Shown here: positions 56,290 to 64,000 of the stretch, in pieces | How the letters are laid out: every line of letters starts with the position of its first letter | How positions within the stretch are numbered: the stretch's first letter is position 1 | Assembly (NCBI GenBank): GCA_016709155.1 | Contig: JADJEI010000001.1 | Coordinates: 1,488,001-1,552,000, forward strand | Source: Ignavibacteriales bacterium | GTDB lineage: Bacteria > Bacteroidota > Ignavibacteria > Ignavibacteriales > Ignavibacteriaceae | Reading direction: 5' to 3' | Length of the DNA stretch: 64,000 nucleotides | Notes under the pieces: generated by a model | Seen by the model: the letters and a program-made list of their open reading frames with translations, nothing else | Databases searched by the model: none | Told to the model about the DNA's origin: nothing | Translations under genes and position numbers: made by a program

Positions 56290-56560
56290 TTTAATAATTC
56301 ATGATACTCTGTTGTCGTGCCGATGGCAAGGCCCCGGAATGACATAATTATTACTTTTGCGTAAGTGAACTATATGATTACAAATTTTTACGCTCAATAT
56401 TTTGGAATTCACCAACTACTCATGCATATAGAAAATGTGTGAACGTATAGCAGTTTTTTCTACAATTCGATTCACTGCGATAATCCAACGACATTCAGTA
56501 TGAATTTACATTGCAATCAGCTATTTTTTGCTATTAAAAATATTTCGGAAGAGAATAATT
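56290..56560. other. Intergenic region before the PH/zinc-ribbon gene
   Basis: About 270 bases with no gene. A GTGCCGATGGCAAGGCCCCGGAATGACA segment near 56312-56344 looks like half of another dispersed element. An upstream TTG (56528) is in frame with the next gene but lacks a ribosome binding site. Confidence 0.4.
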
Positions 56561-57157
56561 ATGAGAACCCTGCTTAAAACCAATGAAAAAATAATTTTCA
56601 AAACTTACAAACATTGGCTCGTACTGGTTCCTGCAGCATTAATTGCGCTGCTTATTTCCGGTTTTAGTTTATACTTTTATTTCTCAGCAGAGACTAAAAA
56701 TATTATTTTTCTTTTATTAGTACTGTTTGCTGTTGGCTTTTTTGTTTATAAATATTTCGAAAGACTTTACGATGTTTGGGTTGTTACTAATTTGAGAGTG
56801 ATTGATGAGGAAGGGGTATTTTCGATAAAAGCAAAAGAGAGTCCACTGGAAAAAATAAATAACACTTCCTATCAACAAAGTTTTTTAGGAAGACTTATGA
56901 AATATGGAAACGTTCAAATTCAGACAGCTGCTGAGTTGGGGATGACAAACTATTCTTTTCTTATGTACCCAAATAAATTAAAGGACGCAATTACCACCGC
57001 ACAGGAAGAATATAAAATTTATCAGCTAAAACTTCGCTCGGATTCTTACTCACCTGATGAGGCAACCAAAGTCTGCCCGTTTTGTGCCGAAACTATTAAA
57101 GCTAAAGCTGTCGTTTGCAGATATTGCGGTAAAGAATTACCCCCGCCAACAGCTTGA
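56561..57157 (+). CDS. Membrane PH-like (bPH2) protein with C-terminal zinc ribbon
   Basis: I start at ATG 56561, which has GGAAGAG at a proper distance; an in-frame TTG at 56528 would add eleven residues. The roughly 198-residue protein has two close membrane helices (about 20-65), then a bPH2-type domain (VVTNLRVIDEEGVFSIKAKESPLEKINNTSYQQSFLGRLMKYGNVQI), and ends with a zinc ribbon CPFC...CRYC (about 175-192). bPH2 proteins are inner-membrane proteins of unknown role. The fused zinc ribbon is a notable addition that may bind a nucleic acid or partner protein. It is 49 bases ahead of the heme operon and might be its first gene. Confidence 0.8.
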   Translation: MRTLLKTNEKIIFKTYKHWLVLVPAALIALLISGFSLYFYFSAETKNIIFLLLVLFAVGFFVYKYFERLYDVWVVTNLRVIDEEGVFSIKAKESPLEKINNTSYQQSFLGRLMKYGNVQIQTAAELGMTNYSFLMYPNKLKDAITTAQEEYKIYQLKLRSDSYSPDEATKVCPFCAETIKAKAVVCRYCGKELPPPTA

Positions 57158-57205
57158 TTTTATTTTAGCACTTAATTAAGTGATCACTAAAAAACAATTA
57201 ATAAA

Positions 57206-58030
57206 ATGAAAACTGTCATAGATATAATAAATAGTATTCTTCCATTCAGTTATTTACTAACTTTTTCGATTTATACATATGATTTTATGAAAGGGACAAA
57301 ACATTTTACAAATTCAAAACGGCTGTTTCTGTTTCTTACTTTACTTTTGCATGCAGCGTTCTTGTTAATGCGTACAATTGAATTTAACCACCCTCCAATC
57401 ACTAATGTATTCGAAATATTTACTGTGCTTGCTTTCGCTATTAGTTTTTCATATTTCATTTTAGAATTAGTAACTGATATAAGAGGAACCGGCCCATTTA
57501 TTATCATCATTTCAATTATCTTCCAAATAATTTCAACTATTTTTATTCAGGATTTACTCATAGTTAAAGAAGTGCTTCGTAATAATCTGCTTGGCTCTCA
57601 TGTACTTAGTGCTTTGATTGGATACTCCGGAATTACTATTTCGGCAGTTTATGGATTTTTATATCTAACTCTTTACAAAGATTTAAAGTATAATAGATTT
57701 GGTTTGGTTTTTAATCGTTTGCCATCGCTCGAAATTCTTGAAAAATTAAGTTTCTACTCAGCAGTAATCGGATTCTGCCTGCTTACAATCGCAATTACAA
57801 TTGGTATCATTTGGCTGCCGACTGCTTTTCCTGATTTTTCTTATACAGATCCAAAACTTGTTGGCACTTTAATAGTCTGGCTTCTTTACGGAATTGGTAT
57901 CCTCAGTAAGTTGTGGGGAAAACTTCGGGGGAGAAAATTAATCTTATTATCTATCGTCGGATTTATTATTGCAATTTTGTCTACTTCGCTTTCTAATTTT
58001 TTAGCAAAAAGTTTTCATTCATTTTATTAA
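57206..58030 (+). CDS. Cytochrome c assembly (CcsA/HemX-like) membrane protein
   Basis: The 274-residue protein has eight predicted membrane helices and the family features NHPPITNVFEIFTVLAFAISFSYFILE, LLGSHVLSALIGYSGITISAVYGFLYL and SLEILEKLSFYSAVIGF; the tryptophan-rich loop is short, as in HemX. HemX-like proteins sit beside hemA in many bacteria and influence glutamyl-tRNA reductase levels or heme handling. Here hemA follows after 5 bases. This could be HemX or a CcsA subunit; the gene context favours HemX. Confidence 0.85.
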   Translation: MKTVIDIINSILPFSYLLTFSIYTYDFMKGTKHFTNSKRLFLFLTLLLHAAFLLMRTIEFNHPPITNVFEIFTVLAFAISFSYFILELVTDIRGTGPFIIIISIIFQIISTIFIQDLLIVKEVLRNNLLGSHVLSALIGYSGITISAVYGFLYLTLYKDLKYNRFGLVFNRLPSLEILEKLSFYSAVIGFCLLTIAITIGIIWLPTAFPDFSYTDPKLVGTLIVWLLYGIGILSKLWGKLRGRKLILLSIVGFIIAILSTSLSNFLAKSFHSFY

Positions 58031-58035
58031 CCTCA

Positions 58036-59331
58036 ATGAATCTATTTTCTGTTTCAATAAATCATCGGACAGCACCAGTTGAACTGAGAGAATCTCTTCA
58101 TCTCAGCAAGGATGAAGTGAGTTATCTTATTTCGAAATATAAAGAAGGTTTACTTGGGGAAGGACTAATTATTTCTACCTGTAACCGTACAGAAATATAC
58201 GGAGTTCCATCAGAAAATAATTTTTCCCACACTGATATTCAAAAACTTTTAGTCGAATTTAAAAGTGATAAAATATCCGGGGCAGAAAATTTTCAGAATT
58301 TCTTTGCCCGTGATTCTGTTAAACATTTATTTAGTGTGGCTTGCGGAATAGATTCGCTTCTAATCGGTGATAATCAGATTTTCAAACAAGTGAAAGATTC
58401 TTTTCAAATTGCCGAAGAACAAAAGTTTACCGGAACATTAATGAAAAAACTTTTTGATTCTGCCTTACGCGTTGGTAAACGAGCAATCACCGAAACAGCT
58501 ATCAGCGAAGGTGCTGTAACTATTAGTTTCGCCGCAGTTCAGCTTATCGAAAAAATATTTTCATCACTTTCTAAAAAAACTGCAATTGTTATTGGTGCCA
58601 GCGAAACAGGCGAACTGGCAGCGCGACATCTTGTGGACAGAAATATAGGCAAGCTGTTAATTACAAACAGGACATTTGAAAAAGCCGAAAAATTAGCCGA
58701 TGAATTACGCGGCAAACCAATTAGGTTCGAAGACTTTAAGCAGCATCTGCACCTTTGTGATATCATCATCAGTGCAACGAGTTCTGACAACTTTATCCTG
58801 ACAAGAAGCGATATTAATGCCGCTATGAAAAAAAGAAATTATGCTTCGCTTGTAATTGCAGATGTCGCTATCCCAAGAGATATTGATCCCGATTGCAAAA
58901 AAATTGATTATGTATTTTATCATGATATTGATTCGTTAAATATTATTGTTGATCAAAATCTTGCTAAGCGTAAAAATGAGATCCCAAAAGTTCAAAAAAT
59001 AATTGAAGAAGAAACAGAGAACTTTTTTAATTGGTTCAACTCGCTTCAAGCGGCACCGACTATAAAAGACCTTCATGATTATTTTGAAGCTGTAAGGGCA
59101 GAAGAAGTAGAAAAAAATATAAATAAATTTTCTGAAGCCGATAAAGAAAAATTTGAAATAATCACCAAAAGAATAATTAATAAATTACTGCATCACCCCA
59201 CAATTGCACTTCGCAAAGCTGCGGGTGAAGAACAAAATTCAAATCAAGTTGTGGAAAAAATTAATTTGATCCGCGAATTATTTGGAATTGATCATACAAC
59301 AAATAAAATAGATAAAGAAGAAAATAAGTGA
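58036..59331 (+). CDS. hemA: Glutamyl-tRNA reductase
   Basis: This enzyme reduces glutamyl-tRNA to glutamate-1-semialdehyde, the first committed step of C5 tetrapyrrole synthesis. The 431 residues include the catalytic Cys (near 49) in LIISTCNRTEIYG, the GIDSLLIGDNQIFKQVKDSF motif, an NADPH-binding region (TAIVIGASETGELAARHL; the glycine loop is degenerate) and VIADVAIPRDIDP, with the dimerisation helices at the end. The stop overlaps the hemC start by four bases (GTGA). Confidence 0.95.
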   Translation: MNLFSVSINHRTAPVELRESLHLSKDEVSYLISKYKEGLLGEGLIISTCNRTEIYGVPSENNFSHTDIQKLLVEFKSDKISGAENFQNFFARDSVKHLFSVACGIDSLLIGDNQIFKQVKDSFQIAEEQKFTGTLMKKLFDSALRVGKRAITETAISEGAVTISFAAVQLIEKIFSSLSKKTAIVIGASETGELAARHLVDRNIGKLLITNRTFEKAEKLADELRGKPIRFEDFKQHLHLCDIIISATSSDNFILTRSDINAAMKKRNYASLVIADVAIPRDIDPDCKKIDYVFYHDIDSLNIIVDQNLAKRKNEIPKVQKIIEEETENFFNWFNSLQAAPTIKDLHDYFEAVRAEEVEKNINKFSEADKEKFEIITKRIINKLLHHPTIALRKAAGEEQNSNQVVEKINLIRELFGIDHTTNKIDKEENK

Positions 59332-60266
59332 AGAAGAAAATAATCATAGGCTCAAGAGGAAGTGAACTTGCTTTATGGCAGGCAAAATTTATTAAATCGT
59401 CTTTGGAGAAAAATAATCGCTTCGTTGATGTTGAAATTAAAATAATCAAAACAAAGGGCGATAAAATCCTCAACGTCGCTCTTTCCAAAATTGGTGATAA
59501 ATCTCTTTTCACAAAAGAACTTGAAGTTGAACTGCAGAATGGCAATATTGACTTAGCTGTTCATAGTCTGAAAGATCTTCAGACGATCTTACCGGACAAA
59601 CTTCAACTAACCTGTGTTACAAAACGACATCCGGTTGAAGATGTTTTAGTCGCACGAAAGAAAGGCATTACAATTCATAATTTGAAGGAGGGTGCCATTG
59701 TAGCAACAGGATCATTGCGGCGCCGATGCCAACTTTTACACATTCGTCCGGATATTCGAATTGTTGAACTTAGAGGGAATGTTCCTTCCAGAATTCAGAA
59801 ATTTATAGATTCGGATTGGGACGCAATTATACTTGCCCGGGCAGGTGTTGAAAGACTAAAATTAAGCAGATATATTTCTTCAATAATCAGTACAAAAGAT
59901 ATTCTTCCCGCTGTTGGACAAGGTGCTTTAGGATTAGAAACACGCAAAGATAACTTTAGAATAAATGAGATATTACTACCCCTTCATGACGAAAACACTT
60001 ACATCGCAGTAGCTGCCGAACGTGCACTTCTAAAAACTCTTGAGGGCGGCTGCCAGGTTCCTATTGGAGCTTTTGCCGAAGTAAAATCGAGCGGCTTATA
60101 TCTTGACGCACTCGTTGGCTCGCTGGATGGTTCATTGACTTTTAGAAAGAAAATTCGCGGAAGCAAATTTAATCCTGAAAAATTGGGTCAATCGCTTGCA
60201 AGAGATTTATTGAAGGCTGGTGCTAAAAAAATATTAGACGAAGTTTATTTAACAGTAAGGAATTAA
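59328..60266 (+). CDS. hemC: Porphobilinogen deaminase (hydroxymethylbilane synthase)
   Basis: The 312-residue enzyme joins four porphobilinogen units into hydroxymethylbilane. It starts with GTG inside the hemA end. It contains KKIIIGSRGSELALWQAKFI, AVHSLKDLQTILP, ATGSLRRRCQLLHIRPDIRIVELRGNVPSRI, and the Cys (near 242, LEGGCQVPIGAFAE) that holds the dipyrromethane cofactor. Full length. Followed after 2 bases by the lipoprotein gene. Confidence 0.96.
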   Translation: MKKKIIIGSRGSELALWQAKFIKSSLEKNNRFVDVEIKIIKTKGDKILNVALSKIGDKSLFTKELEVELQNGNIDLAVHSLKDLQTILPDKLQLTCVTKRHPVEDVLVARKKGITIHNLKEGAIVATGSLRRRCQLLHIRPDIRIVELRGNVPSRIQKFIDSDWDAIILARAGVERLKLSRYISSIISTKDILPAVGQGALGLETRKDNFRINEILLPLHDENTYIAVAAERALLKTLEGGCQVPIGAFAEVKSSGLYLDALVGSLDGSLTFRKKIRGSKFNPEKLGQSLARDLLKAGAKKILDEVYLTVRN

Positions 60267-60268
60267 TT

Positions 60269-60889
60269 ATGAAAAATTATAAAAGTTATCTCAGAATATT
60301 TTCATTTTTACTTTTATCTATTTTGTTATCCATAGTTCTAATCTCTTGCTCTTGCAGCAAATGCGGACAACAGGAGGAAGCAGTTGTCCCATTAGAAATA
60401 TTACAAAAAGCAAATGCTTTCATTACTGCAAAAACGGGAGAAGATTTTTTCAAGAATTATATTTCACCGGATTTTTACCAAACAAAATTTGTCTCGCCAT
60501 ATTATGAAATGGTTTATCGTTTTTTTATTCCTGATAAGCCATTCGTTGACAACCTGATTCACTTTTCAATTGATACACTCGGAAATATTAATGCGAAACG
60601 GGAAATAATAGGTATCCCCGAATATTTACTTTCGCCCGAATCTTGCCAGTTTAACATTGATGAAGATAGAGCCAGAGAAATTGCAGCAGAAGATAAACTT
60701 GAGGATGGGGTAAAGGATTGGAAAGTCGGCTTTGTTTGGGATGTAAAATATAATCGTTACACCTGGCATGTACTTGCTACTTTTTATGAATTAAAATATG
60801 ACGATGGCTACAAAGGCAATGGGCGTGAACTCATTATTGATCCAAATTCCGGTGAAGTGCTGGCACGAAATGATTGGAAAATTAATTGA
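60269..60889 (+). CDS. Putative lipoprotein inside the heme operon, unknown function
   Basis: I do not recognise a family. The 206-residue protein starts with a hydrophobic signal (LRIFSFLLLSILLSIVLIS) ending in a lipobox-like LISC with further Cys residues (CSCSKCGQQ). The body contains NIDEDRAREIAAEDKLEDGVKDWKVGFVWDVKYNRYTWHVLATFYELKYDDG and ends GRELIIDPNSGEVLARNDWKIN, the outline of a PepSY-like fold. It lies between hemC (2 bases) and hemD, so it is translated with them. The close placement suggests co-expression but not necessarily a role in heme metabolism. Confidence 0.7.
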   Translation: MKNYKSYLRIFSFLLLSILLSIVLISCSCSKCGQQEEAVVPLEILQKANAFITAKTGEDFFKNYISPDFYQTKFVSPYYEMVYRFFIPDKPFVDNLIHFSIDTLGNINAKREIIGIPEYLLSPESCQFNIDEDRAREIAAEDKLEDGVKDWKVGFVWDVKYNRYTWHVLATFYELKYDDGYKGNGRELIIDPNSGEVLARNDWKIN

Positions 60890-60907
60890 GATCACTACAT
60901 GCAGTAA

Positions 60908-61693
60908 TTGTATTTACTTGATATGCTGCCGCTGAAAAATAAAAAGGTGGTCATCTGCCGCGCACTTGATCAATCATTTGAATTATCAGAAAGATTAACA
61001 CAGCTCGGTGCTCAAGTCATTTCCTTTCCGACAATAAAAATTTTACCTCCTTCGGAATGGACAGAGGTTGACCACGTAATTAACTCAATAAAAAATTTTG
61101 ACTTTATCATTTTTACCTCGGCAAATGCTGTAAAAATATTTTACTCAAGAATTTTAGAAATTAAAAAGAAAAAAGATTTCAAATACGCACAGGTAATTTG
61201 TGTAGGCAATAAAACTAAAACTGCTTGTGAACAGCTTGGAATAAATGTTAATTTTATCCCGGATGATTTCTCTTCTGAAGGTATTATAAATAAATATAAA
61301 ACTGTTTTAGCCGGCAGAAAAGTTTTGTACCCTCGATCTTCTATCGGTAGAAAAGAGATAATTACTCAACTTAAATTATTAGGAACTGAAATTACTGCGG
61401 TTGATATTTACAGAACGATCGCACCAACTGATTTGGAATTTGAGGAAGTACGTTCGTTATTAATAAAAACTGCTGTTGACATTTTTATTTTTACAAGTCC
61501 ATCAACATTCGAAAATTTTTTAATTCTTCTGAATATTGAAGATCCTGGAAATTATTTTTCGGGGAAAATTGTTGCTGCAATCGGTCCAACAACAAAAAAA
61601 GCGATTGAGGAAAGAAGTGTTAAGGTGTCGATCATGCCGCAAGTTCATTCGATGGATGGATTAATGACTGCTGTCGCAAATTATTTTTCATAA
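60908..61693 (+). CDS. hemD: Uroporphyrinogen-III synthase
   Basis: The enzyme closes and flips ring D of hydroxymethylbilane. The 256-261 residue protein has the two-lobed fold with weak sequence conservation; visible landmarks are KKVVICRALDQSFELSERLTQLGAQVISFPTIKILP, FDFIIFTSANAVKIFYSRI, VLYPRSSIGRKEIITQL and DIFIFTSPSTFENFL...GKIVAAIGPTTKKAI. Either TTG 60908 or ATG 60923 may start it; neither has a strong ribosome binding site, as expected for a gene inside an operon. The identity is secured by its place between hemC and hemE. Confidence 0.9.
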   Translation: MYLLDMLPLKNKKVVICRALDQSFELSERLTQLGAQVISFPTIKILPPSEWTEVDHVINSIKNFDFIIFTSANAVKIFYSRILEIKKKKDFKYAQVICVGNKTKTACEQLGINVNFIPDDFSSEGIINKYKTVLAGRKVLYPRSSIGRKEIITQLKLLGTEITAVDIYRTIAPTDLEFEEVRSLLIKTAVDIFIFTSPSTFENFLILLNIEDPGNYFSGKIVAAIGPTTKKAIEERSVKVSIMPQVHSMDGLMTAVANYFS

Positions 61694-61710
61694 ATTAAAA
61701 AGGAAAACTT

Positions 61711-62766
61711 TTGTCAAATATTATAAATGATTTATTCTTACGCGCTTGTAAAATGCAGCCAATCGAACGAACGCCAATCTGGGTTATGCGTCAGGCAGGG
61801 CGGTACTTACCGGAGTACCGTGCTATTCGAGCCAAAGCAGATTTTTTAACAATGTGTAAAACTCCCGAACTTGCAGCCCAAGTTACTTTGCAGCCGGTTG
61901 ATATTATTGGTGTTGATGCAGCAATTATTTTTTCAGACATACTCATTATTCCCGAAGCTATGGGAATGCATCTTGAAATGCATGAAGGCAGGGGTCCCGT
62001 CTTTCATCACCCGATTAGAAATAACGATGACTTCAAAAAATTAAAACGTTTTGATCCTGCAGATAAATTAAAATATGTGCTCGATGCTGTTGAACTAAGC
62101 AAAAAAGAATTGAACAACCGCGTACCATTAATTGGATTCAGCGGTTCACCGTGGACATTACTTACTTACATGGTTGAAGGAAAAGGCTCAAAGAATTTTG
62201 TTGAAGTGAAAAAACTAATTTACAATAATCCAAAACTAGCGCATTCAATTTTGGAAATGCTTGCTGACATAATAGCAGACTACCTTTCAGCAAAAATTGA
62301 ATCCGGCTGTAACGCAGTTCAAATTTTTGATACCTGGGGAGGGGTACTTTCACAAAGTGATTATCTGGAATTTTCACTGCGTTATGTAACTAAAATAATT
62401 TCTCAATTGAAAAGAAATGATGAGCCGGTGATATTCTTTGCAAAAGGTGTCCATCATAATTTAGATAAAATAGCCGCAAGCGGTGCAAATGTACTTGGAC
62501 TCGATTGGACAATGGATTTGGGCGCAGCTAGGCAAAAAGTGGGGCACTTAGTTGCACTGCAAGGAAATCTGGATCCAACCGTGCTTTACGCAAATCATAA
62601 TTTTATTAGAGAAGAAGCGCGAAAAGTTTTAAATTCATTTGGAAAAGGGAGTGGTCACGTTTTTAATCTTGGTCATGGTATTCTTCCCGATGTTGACCCT
62701 GAAAATTTAAAAGCACTTGTACAATTTGTAAAAGATGAAAGTAAAGAATATCATAAAAACATTTAA
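61711..62766 (+). CDS. hemE: Uroporphyrinogen decarboxylase
   Basis: This enzyme removes four carboxyl groups to give coproporphyrinogen III. It starts at TTG 61711 after AAAAGGAAAA, which gives the correct family N terminus (NDLFLRACKMQPIERTPIWVMRQAGRYLPEY, including the substrate-binding RQAGR). Other landmarks: AAIIFSDILIIPEAMG, FSGSPWTLLTYMVEG, QIFDTWGGVLS, GLDWTMDLGAAR, LQGNLDPTVL, and GHVFNLGHGILPD. 351 residues, full length. Confidence 0.96.
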   Translation: MSNIINDLFLRACKMQPIERTPIWVMRQAGRYLPEYRAIRAKADFLTMCKTPELAAQVTLQPVDIIGVDAAIIFSDILIIPEAMGMHLEMHEGRGPVFHHPIRNNDDFKKLKRFDPADKLKYVLDAVELSKKELNNRVPLIGFSGSPWTLLTYMVEGKGSKNFVEVKKLIYNNPKLAHSILEMLADIIADYLSAKIESGCNAVQIFDTWGGVLSQSDYLEFSLRYVTKIISQLKRNDEPVIFFAKGVHHNLDKIAASGANVLGLDWTMDLGAARQKVGHLVALQGNLDPTVLYANHNFIREEARKVLNSFGKGSGHVFNLGHGILPDVDPENLKALVQFVKDESKEYHKNI

Positions 62767-62786
62767 AAAAGATTTTAGCTAAAATT

Positions 62787-64000
62787 ATGTCAAAGACAAA
62801 AATAAAATATATTTGTTCAAACTGCGGTTATGAATCTCTGCGGTGGATTGGCAAATGTCCCGAATGTGATAAATGGAACAGCTTCACCGAAGAGATAATA
62901 GAATCTGGATTGCGCAAACCGAACATTTCTAAATCAAAATATGTGGTCAATAATATTTCTGATATTTCTGCAAATGAAGATGAAAGAATTTTAACTAATA
63001 TTTCTGAGTTTGACAGGGTACTTGGCGGGGGTATAATGCCGGGCAGTATTATTCTTCTTGGTGGCGATCCCGGAATTGGAAAATCAACTCTCGCCATGCA
63101 GGCAGCCGCTAAAATTCGGCAAAAAGTTTTATACGTAACCGGAGAAGAATCTGAAAAGCAAATCAAGTTGCGCTCGGCAAGATTAAAAATAAATTCGGAT
63201 AATTTTTATGTGCAGGCAGAAACAGAGCTGTCAAATATACTTGGAGCCATCAAAGAAATTGCACCAGCCGTCGTTGTGATTGATTCAATTCAAACTACTT
63301 ATAGAAATGAATTAGAAAATTCTGCCGGTACGATAACTCAGATTCGTGAATGTACTGCAATGCTTATGGAGGAGGCAAAGAAAAATCATTACTCCGTTAT
63401 CATCATCGGGCATGTAACAAAAGATGGAATGATTGCCGGGCCCAAAATTCTTGAACACATTGTAGATACAGTTCTTCAGTTTGAAGGTGAATCAAATCAT
63501 TCTTTCAGGATTTTACGTGCGCAGAAAAACAGGTTTGGCAGTACAAATGAAATTGGTGTATTTGAAATGATAGAAGAGGGATTGCGCGAAGTATCAAACC
63601 CAAGTGCGCTTTTCTTAAGTGAGAGAGGAAAACAAATTCCCGGCTCGGTTGTTACTTCAAGTATTGAAGGCACCCGCCCCATCCTGCTTGAAGTGCAGGC
63701 ACTTGTCACTCCGTCCAATTACGGCTATCCGCAGCGTGTTTCGAATGGATTCGATCAGAAAAGATTAGCGATATTGCTTGCCGTTCTTGAGAAACGGGCA
63801 GGGGTAAGAGCATCTGCAAATAATGTGTTCGTAAATATTGCAGGTGGGATCAGAGTTGCGGAACCGGCGATTGATCTTGCTGTTTGTGTTAGCATAGCTT
63901 CAAGTTTGTTCGATAAAGTTGTTGATAATCAAACAATTCTTATCGGTGAAATTGGCTTGGGGGGAGAAGTGCGAAGTGTTGGTAATATTGAAAAAAGAAT
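62787..64000 (+). CDS. radA: DNA repair protein RadA, cut by the window edge
   Basis: The visible 404 residues start 20 bases after hemE with a C4 zinc finger (CSNCGY...CPECDKW), then the RecA-like core with LGGDPGIGKST (Walker A) and VVVIDSIQT (Walker B), the RadA-specific KNRFGSTNEIGVFEM, and the Lon-like domain beginning VFVNIAGGIRVAEPAIDLAV. RadA/Sms processes branched recombination intermediates. The C terminus lies outside the window. It may be the last gene of the heme transcript, or merely neighbouring. Confidence 0.96.
   Translation, partial: MSKTKIKYICSNCGYESLRWIGKCPECDKWNSFTEEIIESGLRKPNISKSKYVVNNISDISANEDERILTNISEFDRVLGGGIMPGSIILLGGDPGIGKSTLAMQAAAKIRQKVLYVTGEESEKQIKLRSARLKINSDNFYVQAETELSNILGAIKEIAPAVVVIDSIQTTYRNELENSAGTITQIRECTAMLMEEAKKNHYSVIIIGHVTKDGMIAGPKILEHIVDTVLQFEGESNHSFRILRAQKNRFGSTNEIGVFEMIEEGLREVSNPSALFLSERGKQIPGSVVTSSIEGTRPILLEVQALVTPSNYGYPQRVSNGFDQKRLAILLAVLEKRAGVRASANNVFVNIAGGIRVAEPAIDLAVCVSIASSLFDKVVDNQTILIGEIGLGGEVRSVGNIEKR

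Noticed and set aside
1..64000. tRNA, rRNA, prophage or insertion sequence
   Set aside because: I saw no cloverleaf with CCA-type ends, no rRNA-like segments, no transposase or integrase motifs and no phage structural genes.

Overview
The window looks like a chromosomal segment of a low-GC Gram-negative bacterium of the Bacteroidota/Chlorobiota superphylum, most like the Ignavibacteria. At least nine large secreted proteins end in a type IX secretion (T9SS) type A sorting domain of the form NYPNPFNPSTTI...LASGxYxYxL...KKMxLxK. There is also a hybrid two-component sensor with a Y_Y_Y domain and AraC output, a one-piece pyruvate:ferredoxin oxidoreductase, and heme synthesis by the C5 (glutamyl-tRNA) route. 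The assignment is inference from gene content; there is no rRNA gene in the window to confirm it.

Layout. 1-4666: end of a surface-polysaccharide cluster (tail of a DUF268-like protein, GT2, two GT4 enzymes, and a polyprenyl-phosphate glycosylphosphotransferase split by a frameshift). 4719-10019: a T9SS serine endopeptidase, then a decayed zone with a truncated WD-like secreted protein, a 42-codon remnant of another T9SS gene, and a striking 21-bp-period tandem array. 10486-14719: small housekeeping and envelope genes (NTF2-like, GNAT, dCMP deaminase, EamA transporter, a lipoprotein/coiled-coil membrane pair). 14898-29863: the secreted-protein island, with six genes including a hybrid two-component sensor followed by four T9SS cargo genes. 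30295-40487: valS, DUF1015, serC, small proteins, a thioredoxin-like protein, an M28 T9SS peptidase and HU. 40711-47207: an interrupted TonB-receptor-like protein, a membrane mannosyltransferase-like protein, a LytS/LytR-type two-component pair and a metallophosphoesterase. 47403-52023: a dihydroorotate-dehydrogenase-like enzyme with nifJ. 52664-56190: two more T9SS cargos. 56561-64000: a PH/zinc-ribbon protein and the heme operon (ccsA/hemX-like, hemA, hemC, lipoprotein, hemD, hemE) running into radA.

Two themes go beyond ordinary annotation. First, many genes are broken by what is nearly always one missing base in a short homopolymer (wbaP-like, NTF2-like, lipoprotein, T9SS cargos, and valS three times). 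That pattern points to sequencing or assembly error rather than decay, and I describe the rejoined genes. Second, the window is rich in small repeats that have been largely overlooked by gene-level annotation: CTGAGCTTGTCGAAG palindromes and a second palindrome family with a CTATCA centre, both read in frame inside T9SS sorting domains; 7-bp tandem repeats in a variable loop of the module before the sorting domain; and two intergenic arrays with exact 21-bp period.
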